Assembly: GCA_036850595.1 (NCBI GenBank)
Contig: CM072170.1
Location: 18,327,136 to 18,391,135, forward strand
Direction of reading: 5' to 3'
DNA length: 64,000 nt
Origin: Rhyacichthys aspro
Taxonomy: Eukaryota; Chordata; Actinopteri; Gobiiformes; Rhyacichthyidae
Shown here: in pieces, positions 1 through 12,600 of the stretch
Numbering within the stretch: the first letter of the stretch is position 1
How the letters are laid out: each line of letters begins with the position of its first letter
The notes under the pieces: generated by a model
The model's database searches: none
Seen by the model: the letters and a program-made list of their open reading frames with translations, nothing else
Told to the model about the DNA's origin: nothing
Made by a program: the position numbers and the translations under genes

Positions 1-503
1 AGGGATGCACAAAAAGAACTAGGTCCTAAAAGAAGTGTGTGTAACTCTGGCACATCCATGTGGTGTCATTTGCTGTTTTGTACTAATCCTTCAGGGACTA
101 GTAGCTTTTAGCCTTTAGCTGCAACAGTAATATCAGTGGTTCTCATCTGGTCTCATCTTGGGACCCAAATTCTTCAACATTTCACTGTGAGCCACAATTA
201 ACAGAATTAAGCTAAGTTAAAATGATAATGATAATTTCAATTTGCATATTTTAAAACAGTGTTACTTAGTGCTTTACAGAATCCCATCAAATATAAGATT
301 TAAAACATCCACAATAAAATCATAGAAAAAATAAAACAAGACCACAACCAGTTAAACCAAGTGTACACAAAAAACTGGTAAATAATTAAATCAAAACCTG
401 TACTGCCTTTTAAAACCGATTTTAATACTCAGTAAATAAATACTGTATTTCAGCTTGCGACCCTCTATTGGGTCCCGGTTTTCAGCTCCTTCAGTGCACT
501 TAC
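1..503 (-). other. gabrr2 intron 7, partial
   Basis: AT-rich intronic DNA from the exon 7 donor to the left edge. Nothing else could be supported here. Confidence 0.7.
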
Positions 504-656
504 CCAATGAGACCCTGGCCGGGACGGCCCTGCGGTCGATCCAGAAGGACACCCAGGACAGCATGACCATGAGTGTGGCAGGGAAGTAGGTCTGCAGCAG
601 GAAGAAGAAGATGTGGCGGCGCAGAGTGAAGTTGATGTACAGACGGTTGTACCAGC
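504..656 (-). CDS. gabrr2: gabrr2 coding exon 7 (TM1 and TM1-TM2 turn)
   Basis: The exon encodes GWYNRLYINFTLRRHIFFFL, then the rest of TM1, and WIDRRAVPARVSLG at the cytoplasmic mouth of the pore, where residues before TM2 help set anion selectivity. The acceptor is GTCCAG and the donor GTAAGT (503-498). The next exon (TM2-TM3) is outside the window. Confidence 0.95.
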
Positions 657-3600
657 CTGGACACAAGAGAAAAACACAATCATAAATGACAAATTTCATA
701 TCCCTAGTTTCAGATACAAACCTTCAATCTGAAAATCATGAATTTTAGAATAAACCCTGGGTTTTTAAGTAATAAGCACAGAAAAAAAAGATTGTAACCC
801 ATCACATAGCCTTTCAGATTCAGAAGTATAAGATGACCTTATGCCCTATTTTTTACAGACTTATTAAGTTATAACTAGACTATTTTATTTGTTTTTTGTT
901 TAGCGTGTTGCCACAGAAATTCAAAAGAGAAAACAGCTGACAGGTGACTCAAGACCTGGTAGACTTGGAAATTTGTTTTAATTTAGTTCACTGGATAGAG
1001 TGGACGGTACAGTGTTAGATTTAATAATGAATGCTTTATCTTGGCCAAATATGTCCATAACTTGTGTGTGCAAAGTAACAAAATGATTAAATGAAACATG
1101 AAACACACATGATTTTGAAAGCCAAAAACTACAACAATTCCCCCTGTAAATTTTTTATCACCAGCTACTAGAATAGTTCACACTGCAAAAAAGACTACCA
1201 GCCCCTGGAGAAAGGGAAAGGTTAAACAAAATAACAAACCATATTTATGAAAAAAAAAGGTAGCAACTATGCACTGACATTAACCACAGCCATTTTTGAG
1301 TTGGATTAATGAACTTCCAGAATCAAAATGTTTTAAATATAAAACCATTACCAGTTTTGTAAGTTTTGTGAAAACATTTTTTTTAAATGGGCTTCCTCTT
1401 GGTTTAACAGAAGCTCGTGGATGAACACTGGGGAAACTTCCAGTCTGAACTGTACCTGTGCTGCTGTAGAAGGCCAGTCTGGACGTGGTGTGGAACTTCT
1501 GAATGAGAAACTGTGACAGAGAGATCCGATCGTCGGTACTCAGAGACTCGTCTCCACTTTTCCAGTACAGCATCAGGTCCTCATCTGTGTATGCATCTGC
1601 ACACAGCGCACACAGGCAAAATGATGATTATTACAGATAATTACATGTGACCTGTGTTGATTTTGTGTTGTAAGATTAGTTACTTTTAAACACAATAGAA
1701 AACACTCTTTCTATCTCCAGTAGGGCACTATTTGTTATTGACATTTATCAATACTTTGTATATTTTCAGATCACCATAAATCATCATTAATTGCCACTGT
1801 AAACATGAATGGATGCTGATGAGCTGCCACTGGTTAAACAGGTTTAGTTTGGTGGATTGAACTCTCTGAAGGCACAATGAAAAGCTGCGCTAATGTTGAG
1901 CCAAAACACTCTTGAAAGAGCTAGTATAGTATATCTAACTGCAAAATTTTGCATTTTCAGGCAAAGGTATTTTTATTAGACATAATTTGAAAAATCTTAA
2001 GATAAGTGGTGATTTTTAAAAGCACAGCACTGACCCCAGAGAGTTAGTTCTGCTGCTTAAGGTGTCCAGCAGCATCCACCAGTGCTATCGTCTGTCTAAT
2101 GAAGTGTAAACCAGAGGGGACACTAGCAGCAGCAGCTTGTGATTCTGCGGTCATGTTTCAGACTTTTCATATTTACTATTCTGCTTGAGGGCAGAGCAGA
2201 GGGTTGCTAAAGACTTACAGCTCTCGAGCTCGAGCGTGCATGTCTGTGAGTCCAGAGGGAAGCGGCTGAAGTCCATGTTGCACGCTGCAGTCACTGTGAC
2301 CCTGAGGAATAACAGCAGAGTGAGCCCAGAGCTGGAACAAGGCTGACACAAAACATTTGGTTGAATTAAAACCAACTCTCCCTGTAATTTAACAGCTTCT
2401 GAAACATTTTGAAAGTCCCATTTAATTAGTAATTTGAAACCTTTAGCAGAAACTGTTTTGCAGTTAAGTTTCCCAAAGATCTTCTCAAATGCAGTGGTTT
2501 GAGTCCTTCTTTTCTTTCACATTCCAACTTCTGACAGTTCTGACCTGAAGCAGATTTCCCTGACCAAGATCCTGATGTCACTGTCCTCAAAGGAATGCCC
2601 TCACTCTTTGAGATGGAGGTCTATTGCAGTTTCACCCACGTAGCAATCACTGCACTCTTCACTGCACCTAACATCTTAGACTACATTGCTCTGTTAACAA
2701 AATCCCTGCGATGAGGGTTGAAATGTCTTCATCTTTAAACCTACATCCCAATGTCTTCACTTATACCTTTTCTTGTGTAAGTCCTGAATGACTGAGAACC
2801 TCCACAGAGATGTTGTCTACCAATAAAGTCACAACAGATTTAACTATTTCCTGGGCAGGTGAAGAACTCTTTCAAATCAGCTAAATTAGAGTGTTCCTTT
2901 GAGAGCCAGATCATAGGTCATTGAGTGTTGTCACAAAAGGGGCACGCAACAAGAAGTGTATTTGTAGCCCAGTTCTGTGATTAAAAGAGGGACTATTGAA
3001 TGTCTGTTTGCTAAAATAGTGCAGTTTTCAAAAAGCTGTGTCTGACCTGAGGCTGTAGAGGACATGCCCATCGGGAAACACACGCAGCATGATGTTGTCG
3101 GTGGTGGTGTCGTGGATGAAGGACCTCTTGGAGTGGACAAAGAACACATCCGGGACCCAGATCTTCTTCACCAGGCGCCCGTCAAATGTCATGCTCTTAT
3201 TGGTGGAGCTGGGGAAGGACAGTCGCTCATCCCTCCAGTAGTGCCTCAGATACAGTGTCATGGTGAAATCCTGAGAAGCACAAACACAAAACTGTTTTGC
3301 CCAGTCCATACACATTTAATAGAGAAATACAAGTTACTTAGGTAACTTGTATGCAGTTATATGTAAACAGGCATTAAGCCTCAAAATGGTGCATATATGC
3401 ATGTTTGTTAAAACTGGGTGAGCTGGTGGAGCGAGCAACACATGTTAAACACCGCTGACCATCCTTTTTGAACCAGGAAGAAAACCAATTGAAATCAAGA
3501 TGTCTTTTTTGTAGGGCGACCTGGCCAAGAGGTCAGCAGCATACGTCAATAAAAAACCCCATTACAACAATTAATTACAAAGAGTAAGTTAGTACAACAA

Positions 3601-6600
3601 GAAGTTAAAAGTGCAATTATACAAGACAGGGAATTGAGGGCACAATAGCAATTCAAAAACACAAGCACTACAAGTATCCAATAGTCTCACATTCTCTGTT
3701 TTTAAGATTGAACAAAAGTTTCCAAATTAGATGAGGTCTGACAGTTTCAGTTCAGACTTAAGAGTGTTCCAAGCAGAAGGGGGGCAAAACTAAATGCTTT
3801 TTTTTTACCTATTTCAGCTCTTACTCAAGGCACAGTTCTCTGAAGAAATATGCTCAAGTAAAAAGGAGCTAAGCCAAGTAGAGTTTTATAAACCAGAGAC
3901 AGCCAGGGTGTGTACCTGCGTAGACTTAAAGAAGGTCAGCCTGATTTTACACAAAGTTCACAGTGGTGAGTGATGCAACTACATCCAGTGACATATCTCA
4001 GGGCACAATGATACACACAGTTCAAGGATTGAAGACACTTAGCAGAAGCACTTATATGTAACACATTACCATAATCAAGTAATATTGTTGCAGTTTTCTT
4101 GGCTCTGAGTGAGAAACACAATTTAAAGAGAACACACTCAAAAAAAGAATAAAAAAGAAAAAACCCAAAATTGTGGCATCTCCCCTATTGCAACTCACCT
4201 GTGCAAATATTGTTGTGGATAAATACCACTTTAGACACAAAAACATCAAATAAAGGGATAAAAGAAATCATTTGGCATCCGTTTTTTCATTTAATTTTTC
4301 ATTTTGGAGGGTGATGCAGAAGGAATAGGAGTCTTATAGTTTTTCACAATCACTAAAACACATCTCTATACCTCAAACACAATTTCTAATTGAAACTAAA
4401 TTAACAAAACACCAAAACTAACACTGTGGTCATATTTTTCATTCTGTTGTCAAAATAAGCACTCTACAGAGCAAAACACTATAAAACAGTTGTCAGTTTA
4501 TCATCAGAAACAAAATGATAACAGTCAAATAGAGTCAAACTCAATAGAACCAACAGTAGAATCACTACAATAGATGCAACAACATTGTTTTTACACAGTA
4601 AACTCAAAAATGCTTTTCCAAACCAATTTACAATATTCTCTACAGTAAGGTCCTCAGCAGTTTATGTATTCTTCCTCATCATCATGTCTATCTGGTGAGA
4701 CCGTCTGGTGACTTAATCTATGTCACCGCTGTGTGTCCAAACAGATCAGAGTCAAATCAACCTCCAAATTAGCATTTTTTACTTTGATTTTATTCACTTT
4801 CTGCTTAGTATTACAGCAGCACACCAGCAAGTATGAAATCTTTGTTGGTCTTTTTGTCTTATCAAGAATAGGGTCTAGAACAGCCATTCCCAATTAGCCA
4901 AACATGGTCCGTGAAAGCCTGACTTGACCACAAAAACTCTACCTAAACCTACACAATGAACATTAAGCCAAATTATGTGCGCTACTGTGTTGAATTTTGA
5001 CCTTTTACCACATCATACACTTCACCTCTGACATCAAGCTGTTTTTTTCCCAACTGCTCTTTAGTCCACCAGCAACGCAAATATAGAAGAACAGATGACA
5101 TCCACCACCTCCAGCAGCAGCGTGGCCTGCTCAAAAAACAGAAAGTCAACCTTAGGGATGCACCGGTCCAATAGTCGGACTGGAAACTAGTCCTAATATA
5201 GAAAAAAAGCTGGATCGAATACTGGTCACTGGAGTAAATACATAGGTCCAGTATACTATGTGTAACTCTATGTCGGTGGCACTACACCATCAGGTCTTGG
5301 GGGAAGATGAAAAATGGAGCATGTCATATCAGCGGTGTGGAGAATTACTTTTATTATAAAACTATTCAATTGTTATCGAGAACAACACCCAGCACATTGT
5401 GCAGCTGGGCGTTGCACAGTGTGGAACTGCTCAGCAGCAGCAGGGGGCACTCTCACTCACAGACATGGAGCTGCGGGCTCACAAGCAGAGCAGGGTCAGC
5501 TGAGTGAGAAGAAATGTAAGAGCGCAATATATTAAACAAAACAAACAAAAAATAATCTATCTAAATCTAAACTAAAAACATTTTTATTTGTGGCTAGATT
5601 TTGAGTGCACATTTGTAACTCCTACTGAACTGTGTCAAAATGTGATAAACTGAACTGTCTGTTCTAATGCAGTCTCAGATCTTCCTAGGCTGAATGCAGG
5701 CAAATACTGTAAATTCTCTGTATTTATATATATTTTTATATTGATTTTGTGGGAAAGAAATGTAGACCTACATTGATTTTGTTGAAAATAATGTAAAGAT
5801 GCACTGATCTTGCAAGACCTATTCTATATTAGGTTGTTCTTTTGTTGTCAGTAATACTAGTTATGTCAGTATGTTGGTTTTTAGTAATCAGGGAATCTTG
5901 GGGAAAACTAATTGGTCTGGAAGGCTAATTGGCTAATTGGTCTAGAAGATGTAGCTCACTTGCATGTTAGTCAAGACACCAGTGTGTTAATTGTTTCGTT
6001 CAGATAATGGAATTTATTGTTTTAGCAAATGTGAAAAACTGTAAATACTGGCTGTGGCACATATTACATGCTAAAGGCTTGACATTGAGTCTAGTGGACA
6101 TCAGAGAGGAGGGAGGAGGGCACAGCAGAAACCGCATCTGGATTAAGTCAGACTATGAGGACTGAGGATTACAGCCCTGTGACAGTGGATTATATGGAGT
6201 GTTTATGACTAAACATACACATCCAGCTTGTCGAAGTGATGAACATATGTCATAGACACGGGCTGCAGCTCCACTGGTCCTAGATTACGCCTCAGTCCAG
6301 CCTTAGTCTGATGGTGCCATGTAGACTGGCGTGGTCCCACGGCTGTGATGGGACTCTGTGTACAGTTACATAAGAGTCACAGCAACAACACATTGTACTA
6401 TTGGCTCACGTGATCAAAACACATCTGAGGAGCTTATAGAAATCCAGAGAAATTATATGATACGGTCCTGTCTAATGTTTTGTCTAATTAAAACCTAACC
6501 TCACAAGAGCTTTTGAGATGAATAGTATTTAATAGTTTTGGTGGCTTGCAATTCAAATGCTGGTGCTATTTAAAATGTCTCCACACTGGTTTTACAGTGA

Positions 6601-9600
6601 CTGATGCAAACTCACTGATTCTTCTTTGTGAACCATGATATCTTAAATCTTAGGACACCTCTGTTAAAAATGTATATGAAAATACTACTACTGTTTACTG
6701 AGCTTTGTTATAAATAACTTTCTATGATAAATTCCTAACAATAGTAGGGCTGACTTGACACTGATTCTGGTGAGGTTTGTGAGTTCACAAACTCAGAAAA
6801 ATCTTTAGGTAACTTGCGTAACCCCCTCTAAGTAGTATGAGAGAGATGTCTCTCTATGGGATATGCCCCCTCGCATATTCACAGAAGCATTGTACTACTA
6901 CACCAATGATGATGGTGTGTCAAACCCCACACTATAAGACACTGACACTACATCACCAGTCATTTAATGAGCACAACTCCACACCACATCTCGCTTCACC
7001 CCCGCAGCAAGAAGGTGAGATATGGTAACTCAATGTACTCAAAGAACTGGGGTTAAGCAAGTAACTTAAAGTAGTCTTTCATAGCATTCATTTCATTTCA
7101 TTCACTCTCATTCACTCTCACTATGGGATATGGAGACTCCTGCACTTCCAGACAAAAAATCTGCTGGCCTCCAGGTTCATTGTACATTTTTTTCTAAAGC
7201 ACGTGTTTCAAAGTCAAATGATTCCTGGTAGTGCAACCAGAGAGGTTCATTGGCGAGCAGGTATAAGCTATCCAGCCATCCAGCCCTTAGCCCCAGTGCT
7301 GGCTCACTGGTCTCACTTGGGGCAGGGTCTCTCTTTGAGAGGATAACCTGGCGGGCTAGCCTGTGTTTAAGACTTTAATCCATGAACCAAGCGCAGTGGG
7401 GGTAAGAAGCATGATTGTTTACCATGGACCAGGTGTGTTCCTGCCCAAGATATGTCTAGCAGATTAGGAGTGCGTCCAGGCTTGAAATTTTATTCCAGTG
7501 TTAGCGTAGGGATTTAGGGCTTCTGTGAATTCCAAAAGGGGGGTGTATTATACAATGAGACTTTGAAACGCATGCTATGGAAAAAAAAAACCAACAAGTC
7601 GTACTGCTTCAACCACAGTATCTACTTCCCGATCATTCAGGCCAGGGGGCCAGTGATGTGGCAGTACTGGTAGTGAGGGGCGTGTTTTATGTTTACACCA
7701 TTACTAATGTAAACAATAGTGTTGCTCCAATGGATAAAACTGAGGTTACTCACAGATGATAAATCCAATCACTAACCAGTTATTCATTTAAAGTACCTGC
7801 CCCTTGCAAATGCTTTCTCTGGAGGCCCTCCCAGATGGTACAGGCACAGACCATCTGGTAAAGCCAGGTTTACTGTGAACACCTTATCATGAGTTGTGTA
7901 AAATGTGCAGTCTAAAGGGTATTAGATTATAAGCATATTGGGCATTGGACTGCTGGTTTAGCAAATGTAATATTCAAGTCACATGTCAGGCAGACATTTA
8001 AGGGTTTTCCTAGAGATTAGCTTTCAACAGCTTCTTCAGCGTACATAAATATAAATATTTAAGCATTTTGTCTTGAAATCCTAATAAAAGTAAATACTAC
8101 ATTCATCAACAAAGTTTACTTTCTCTTTTTCAACTCACAAATACACACTGCTTTTTTTAAAGGGGAGTGATTTAAACCATAGAGTAATTCCTTTTGGGCA
8201 TTAACCAGTCCTATATGAAATTATCAAATATTATTGTCTCTAAACCCAAATGGACCAGTAACGTTATAGTGTTATTTTGCATTCTCTGCTCAGTGAAACA
8301 AGCCCCACACAGGAACCAGCGAGGCCTAATCCTGATTGTCCTTGCACAGCACACCTTACACAACACCACTTTTTGGATCCAGTGGTGGAGGAACAGAAGG
8401 TTGATTTAATTACATTACAACCTGCTCTCTGTCTGACTCTGGGTAAAACAGTTCTGCAACTGAGTATTTTTAATGAGCATGTCCCACTACAGCAGCAGCT
8501 GTACTGCACACAGGACCCTACAGGACACCGCAGGACACCTACATCACATAGTGACCCTCAGTTTCGACACTTTAGCCAATTTAGCCACTGTAGCAGTACA
8601 GTGTGTGTTGGGTTAGTAGCGGTGTGTTACCATTACCAAAAGCATCTTTGGGGATGGCTCTGCCTGGGGTTCCAAGTGTGTGGTATGCTTTCAAAAAGAT
8701 GGAGTGAAACTCTGCAGTCAGGTGGCTCCTGTTCTTGTGATAAACATCATATTCAAACAGAAAACATGCTCAAAGCTAGCTTTGTCTTTTTTTCCTGAAG
8801 ATAAAGTTAGCTTTTATTAGCAACAGCTGTTCTGAGAGATCTGTCATTTGTTTAGTTTTTTTTTTTCCAAAGTGAGAAATTCATAGTAAAAATACATTAT
8901 TTAATAATGTGTCTTATGTATGAATATTAAGCCTCACATGAATTACTTTTTGTCATGATTTGGGGATAATATTATATAGTCCAAGCCACTCACCATGTCC
9001 ACCTCAGAGATGCTGTCCAAACTCTCCACCTGGACATCCACTCCCACTGGCACCGCTGGACCTGCACACACCAAATCATAACTTTCACTTTATGTTCAAA
9101 AATAAAACAAGATAGTAGCACGTGGCCCAGTCCATCCACAGGCTCCTGCATGTGTCAGTGTAAAATTCTGTGATTAAAATCAGGAAAACTTAATAGAAAG
9201 TTAGGACCAAACGTTGAGGGTAAAGTTCTTACTATCATCACTGAACACATTTCAAAAACAAAGCATCATAAACCTGGGTGTTCTTCTTGAAATGCAGCTG
9301 TTTATCACAAAACAAGCATGTTTGAGAATAATCTCAGCCCATGACATGTCCATCAGCTCAAGGCTGACATAAACTTCTGTCCTTTTTTTGCGAGCATTTT
9401 TCTAAAAACAAAAACTACTGCATATTTTCATGTGTAGCGAGGGGTGTTTAATTAATAAAAAAGGGCTGCTTTAAAAAGCCATTCAAGTGTGTCCCTGGTT
9501 GGACTGACCAGTAAACAGAGTGTTTTTGAGCCCCAGATGAACTGGGGACCCCCTTGCTGGAATTTTCAGGAAGTGCTCAGATCCAACATTTGGAAATAGG

Positions 9601-12600
9601 ACGTTGGAAACACGTCCTATTTCAGTGCCAGAAGGACATCAGCAGAGCTGGTGTGTGCCACGTGGGGGCCATATGGCTGGAGTGTAGGGCCACACTGCTG
9701 ACAGCTGCTGCGTGGTGGCACCAGGATTTCCCTGTTCCAGGTAACAGTCTGCTCCTGCCCTGGTTATGTAAGGCTCCACTCAGATTAACAACACACAGCA
9801 GACTGACTCTGGGACTAATTCTAAGAGAAAAACTTCAGTTACCGAGAGACTAATTGATAAATCTTCTAGACAAGTGGCTGAAAGAACATCTTGTGGTTTA
9901 TTTGGCCCATCATGACTTTATTTGATTTCAGAGAGTTCCTTCTTCAAAGTGTTTTTAAGTCTCAGTGAGAACGCACAGATGTGGTGCTGGATGCGTTTGC
10001 AGAACACATCCAGCAGGAACATTCTGGCTCAGGTTTTGCATGAAGATTTTCTTTTGCTATTTTGAGCTGAGAATTATTCTTCGTCACTGGCTCTGCGTCA
10101 CAGCACAGATGATAATTCCTGTTGGCCCGTGTGGTCCTCAGTAACACTCATGAGTGGGCGGCTGCAAATGGAACATGCAGCAAGAGCTCAGTGCCCAGAG
10201 TCTCAGACTGACCTCTCGGTCCCAGAAAACTAACACCAAGATCTGTGTGTGAGTCTGAAAGGGCCACATGTTGCCTACAGATATAAATCCTGTGAGGCCA
10301 GTGACAATACTGGCCATATTTTGAGTAACACTTTCAGTAATGCATCAACGAACAGGCTCTGGGAGTAAGGATGCGATGCACATAGCAGCCATTGTTTCAC
10401 TCTAACATACTCGGTACAATCGGTCACTAAAGATGCACACTGCACTTTTGTTCCCTTTTATTTTAGAACTCTGGCTCATCTGTTGGTCAGAACATAAACT
10501 AAAGTCTGCCCCTTTAATGGATGGGTCCATCTCAGCCTGAGGGTTCACAATTGTCTCTCCTGGTTTGGTTAAATCCAACTCTGTTGTGGTTGCTCTGTCT
10601 GTGCAGTTCTCTTAAAAACTGTGAACACTGCCTCACAAACCCGGCTGAACTAAGACCCATCGAAAAGCTGGGTCCACTTTCAACTGAAATCTGCTACAAT
10701 TTGAAATGTAAACCCTACATACTACAGGGAAAAAGCAGAAAAAACTGACAAGTAAGCAGTAAAATCACATTACAAGCTTTCAGAGAGCAGAAAGTGCTAC
10801 AGAAACTACATTAAAAAAATGCATTTTGTTGATATTACAGCAAAAGTATTCATGTATTTTGCAACCCTCATCTTGAGACCGTCTTCTTGCCCAGGCATCA
10901 CCTACATCAGCTGGAAAGCTGTTTGTACTCGAACAGAGGAGGATCCAGGTTGTGTCTGTGGTGACGAGATTGGAACAGCTTCGCTCAGTGTAGCCTTTAT
11001 CTCAAAGATGCCCTGAGTCGCCACCTCACTCTCTCAACCCCTGAAGAAGGCTGAACCTGACTGACACTGGTAAATCATCTCTGGGTCCATCCAGAGGAAC
11101 TCCGAAAAGAACATGAATAGTTACGTGCTTTTAAAGTTAGTTATTCTTCAAGTTATTACTAATAATCACTAAGTGGGAGTAATCGCAGAAATGCTTAAAT
11201 CATTAAAGTGGTGGAACCAACACTGCAGCATCAAAGTGTGTGTCTTTCTTAGTTTTTATACGTTTTGTTAAGTGCTTAAAGTTTGTCACGATAGCTAAGA
11301 AACATTTCCTGAAACTTAAAACACATTTCTGTACAACTTGATAAAATAAAATTAAAATTAAATAAACAAAACCTCTGACTCTTCAGCCAAAAGCAAACAC
11401 TGTGGACATATTTTCCATTCTGTTGTCAAAAGGAGCACTCTACAGAGCAAAACACTACAAAACAGTTGCCAGTTTATTAGTCATTTTGTTTAGTCCAGAA
11501 ACAAAATGACAAAAAGGAGTCAATCCTACAATAGATCCAACTTCATTTTTTACACAAATAAACTGTCTATAAGACACTATAAGTGTCTTTATATTGGCAT
11601 CAGTGCTTCAGCAACAAATGTTTTAAGCTTTGAATAGTTGTGTGTCGGTTGAGACAGCCTTCTGTATCTTATTCAATCATAGAAGTCTAAGAATGTCATG
11701 CATTTTATTGAATGAGAATGTGTTCAGTGTTTTATGAAAGTAATAATAATAAGAAAACCTATATTAGTCCTACAGTGGAGAAAAATCATAATTTAAGTGT
11801 GTTATAAGGAGAATTGTGTGATTTTTGACCAAATCAGTGATAGTATAGTTGAGGCAGTTCATTCAGGTTCAGAGAATGAAATTGAGTGTTTTAGCAACTG
11901 TGAACAACTGTAACACTTGTCAGTTGTAATGCAACCTACTGTTACTCTCTGAGCAGCGCGAAAGGACGAAGCCAAATTGTGTTAGTATGTACTAACAGGA
12001 CTATCTGTGATTTGTCTGTTCAGGTGGAACACTCCCTGTGTGTGGTATACTTAATATGCATAAACAAGCATGTACATACTTTTACACAACCAGAAGCACT
12101 TTCTCTCATATAGATCATGTTTTGAAAGAGGAATGTCCTCTGTCATCTGGGTGCAGCACAACATGTGGAAAAAACCACAATAAAAGAACCGTCTCAGTAC
12201 TAAATTTAGACCTGGTTTAGTCCTTGTTTAGTCATATTTCAGTATTTGGCTTAGCAATGGACTCATTTGCAGAACTTGTTTGATTGGTGAGATCAGTGAG
12301 CGATCACCATGCGCGCCGAGCTTTAATTAGGATCAAAGACGGTGTATCAGCCTTCCAAGCTCCACCTGTTCTCTGCTGATAACAACACTGCTCTGAAGTC
12401 TCGAGCTGCACAAATACATTCTCTTTTAGTGTCTGAATTCTCACAAAGCACTTTATTGTGTGTGTTTTGGCACAGACACTGCAGTTCTGGGATTTGTCTG
12501 AATGTGATCTGGAACATTGTCTCCATGAACTGATATTAAATTGTGCATCTTCATTTTTCAGGAAACACAATGTAAGGCGTTCATTAGCGACACCGCACGC

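Larger units (their letters stand above)
657..3046 (-). other. gabrr2 introns 4-6 (between the small exons)
   Basis: Three short introns (657-1455, 1597-2218, 2302-3046) separate exons 4 to 7. They are AT-rich. The stretch around 945-1010 carries a faint tRNA-SINE-like phrase (a GTTCACTGGATAGAGTG motif) that is too decayed to classify. No other gene or conserved element was seen. Confidence 0.6.
3271..8993 (-). other. gabrr2 intron 3, transposon-rich
   Basis: This 5.7-kb intron holds a probable mariner-type element (about 4337-6044) and a probable dispersed repeat (about 6790-7770). An AT-rich block at 3480-4060 also looks like a dispersed repeat of unknown family. A 173-codon open frame at 8277-8798 shows no recognisable domain and is treated as chance. 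Confidence 0.6.

Noticed and set aside
3064..3345. Plus-strand 93-codon frame
   Set aside because: Antisense shadow of gabrr2 exon 4.
8277..8798. 173-codon open frame on the plus strand
   Set aside because: Lies within gabrr2 intron 3, antisense, with no recognisable domain, irregular composition and no splice or promoter context; most likely chance.
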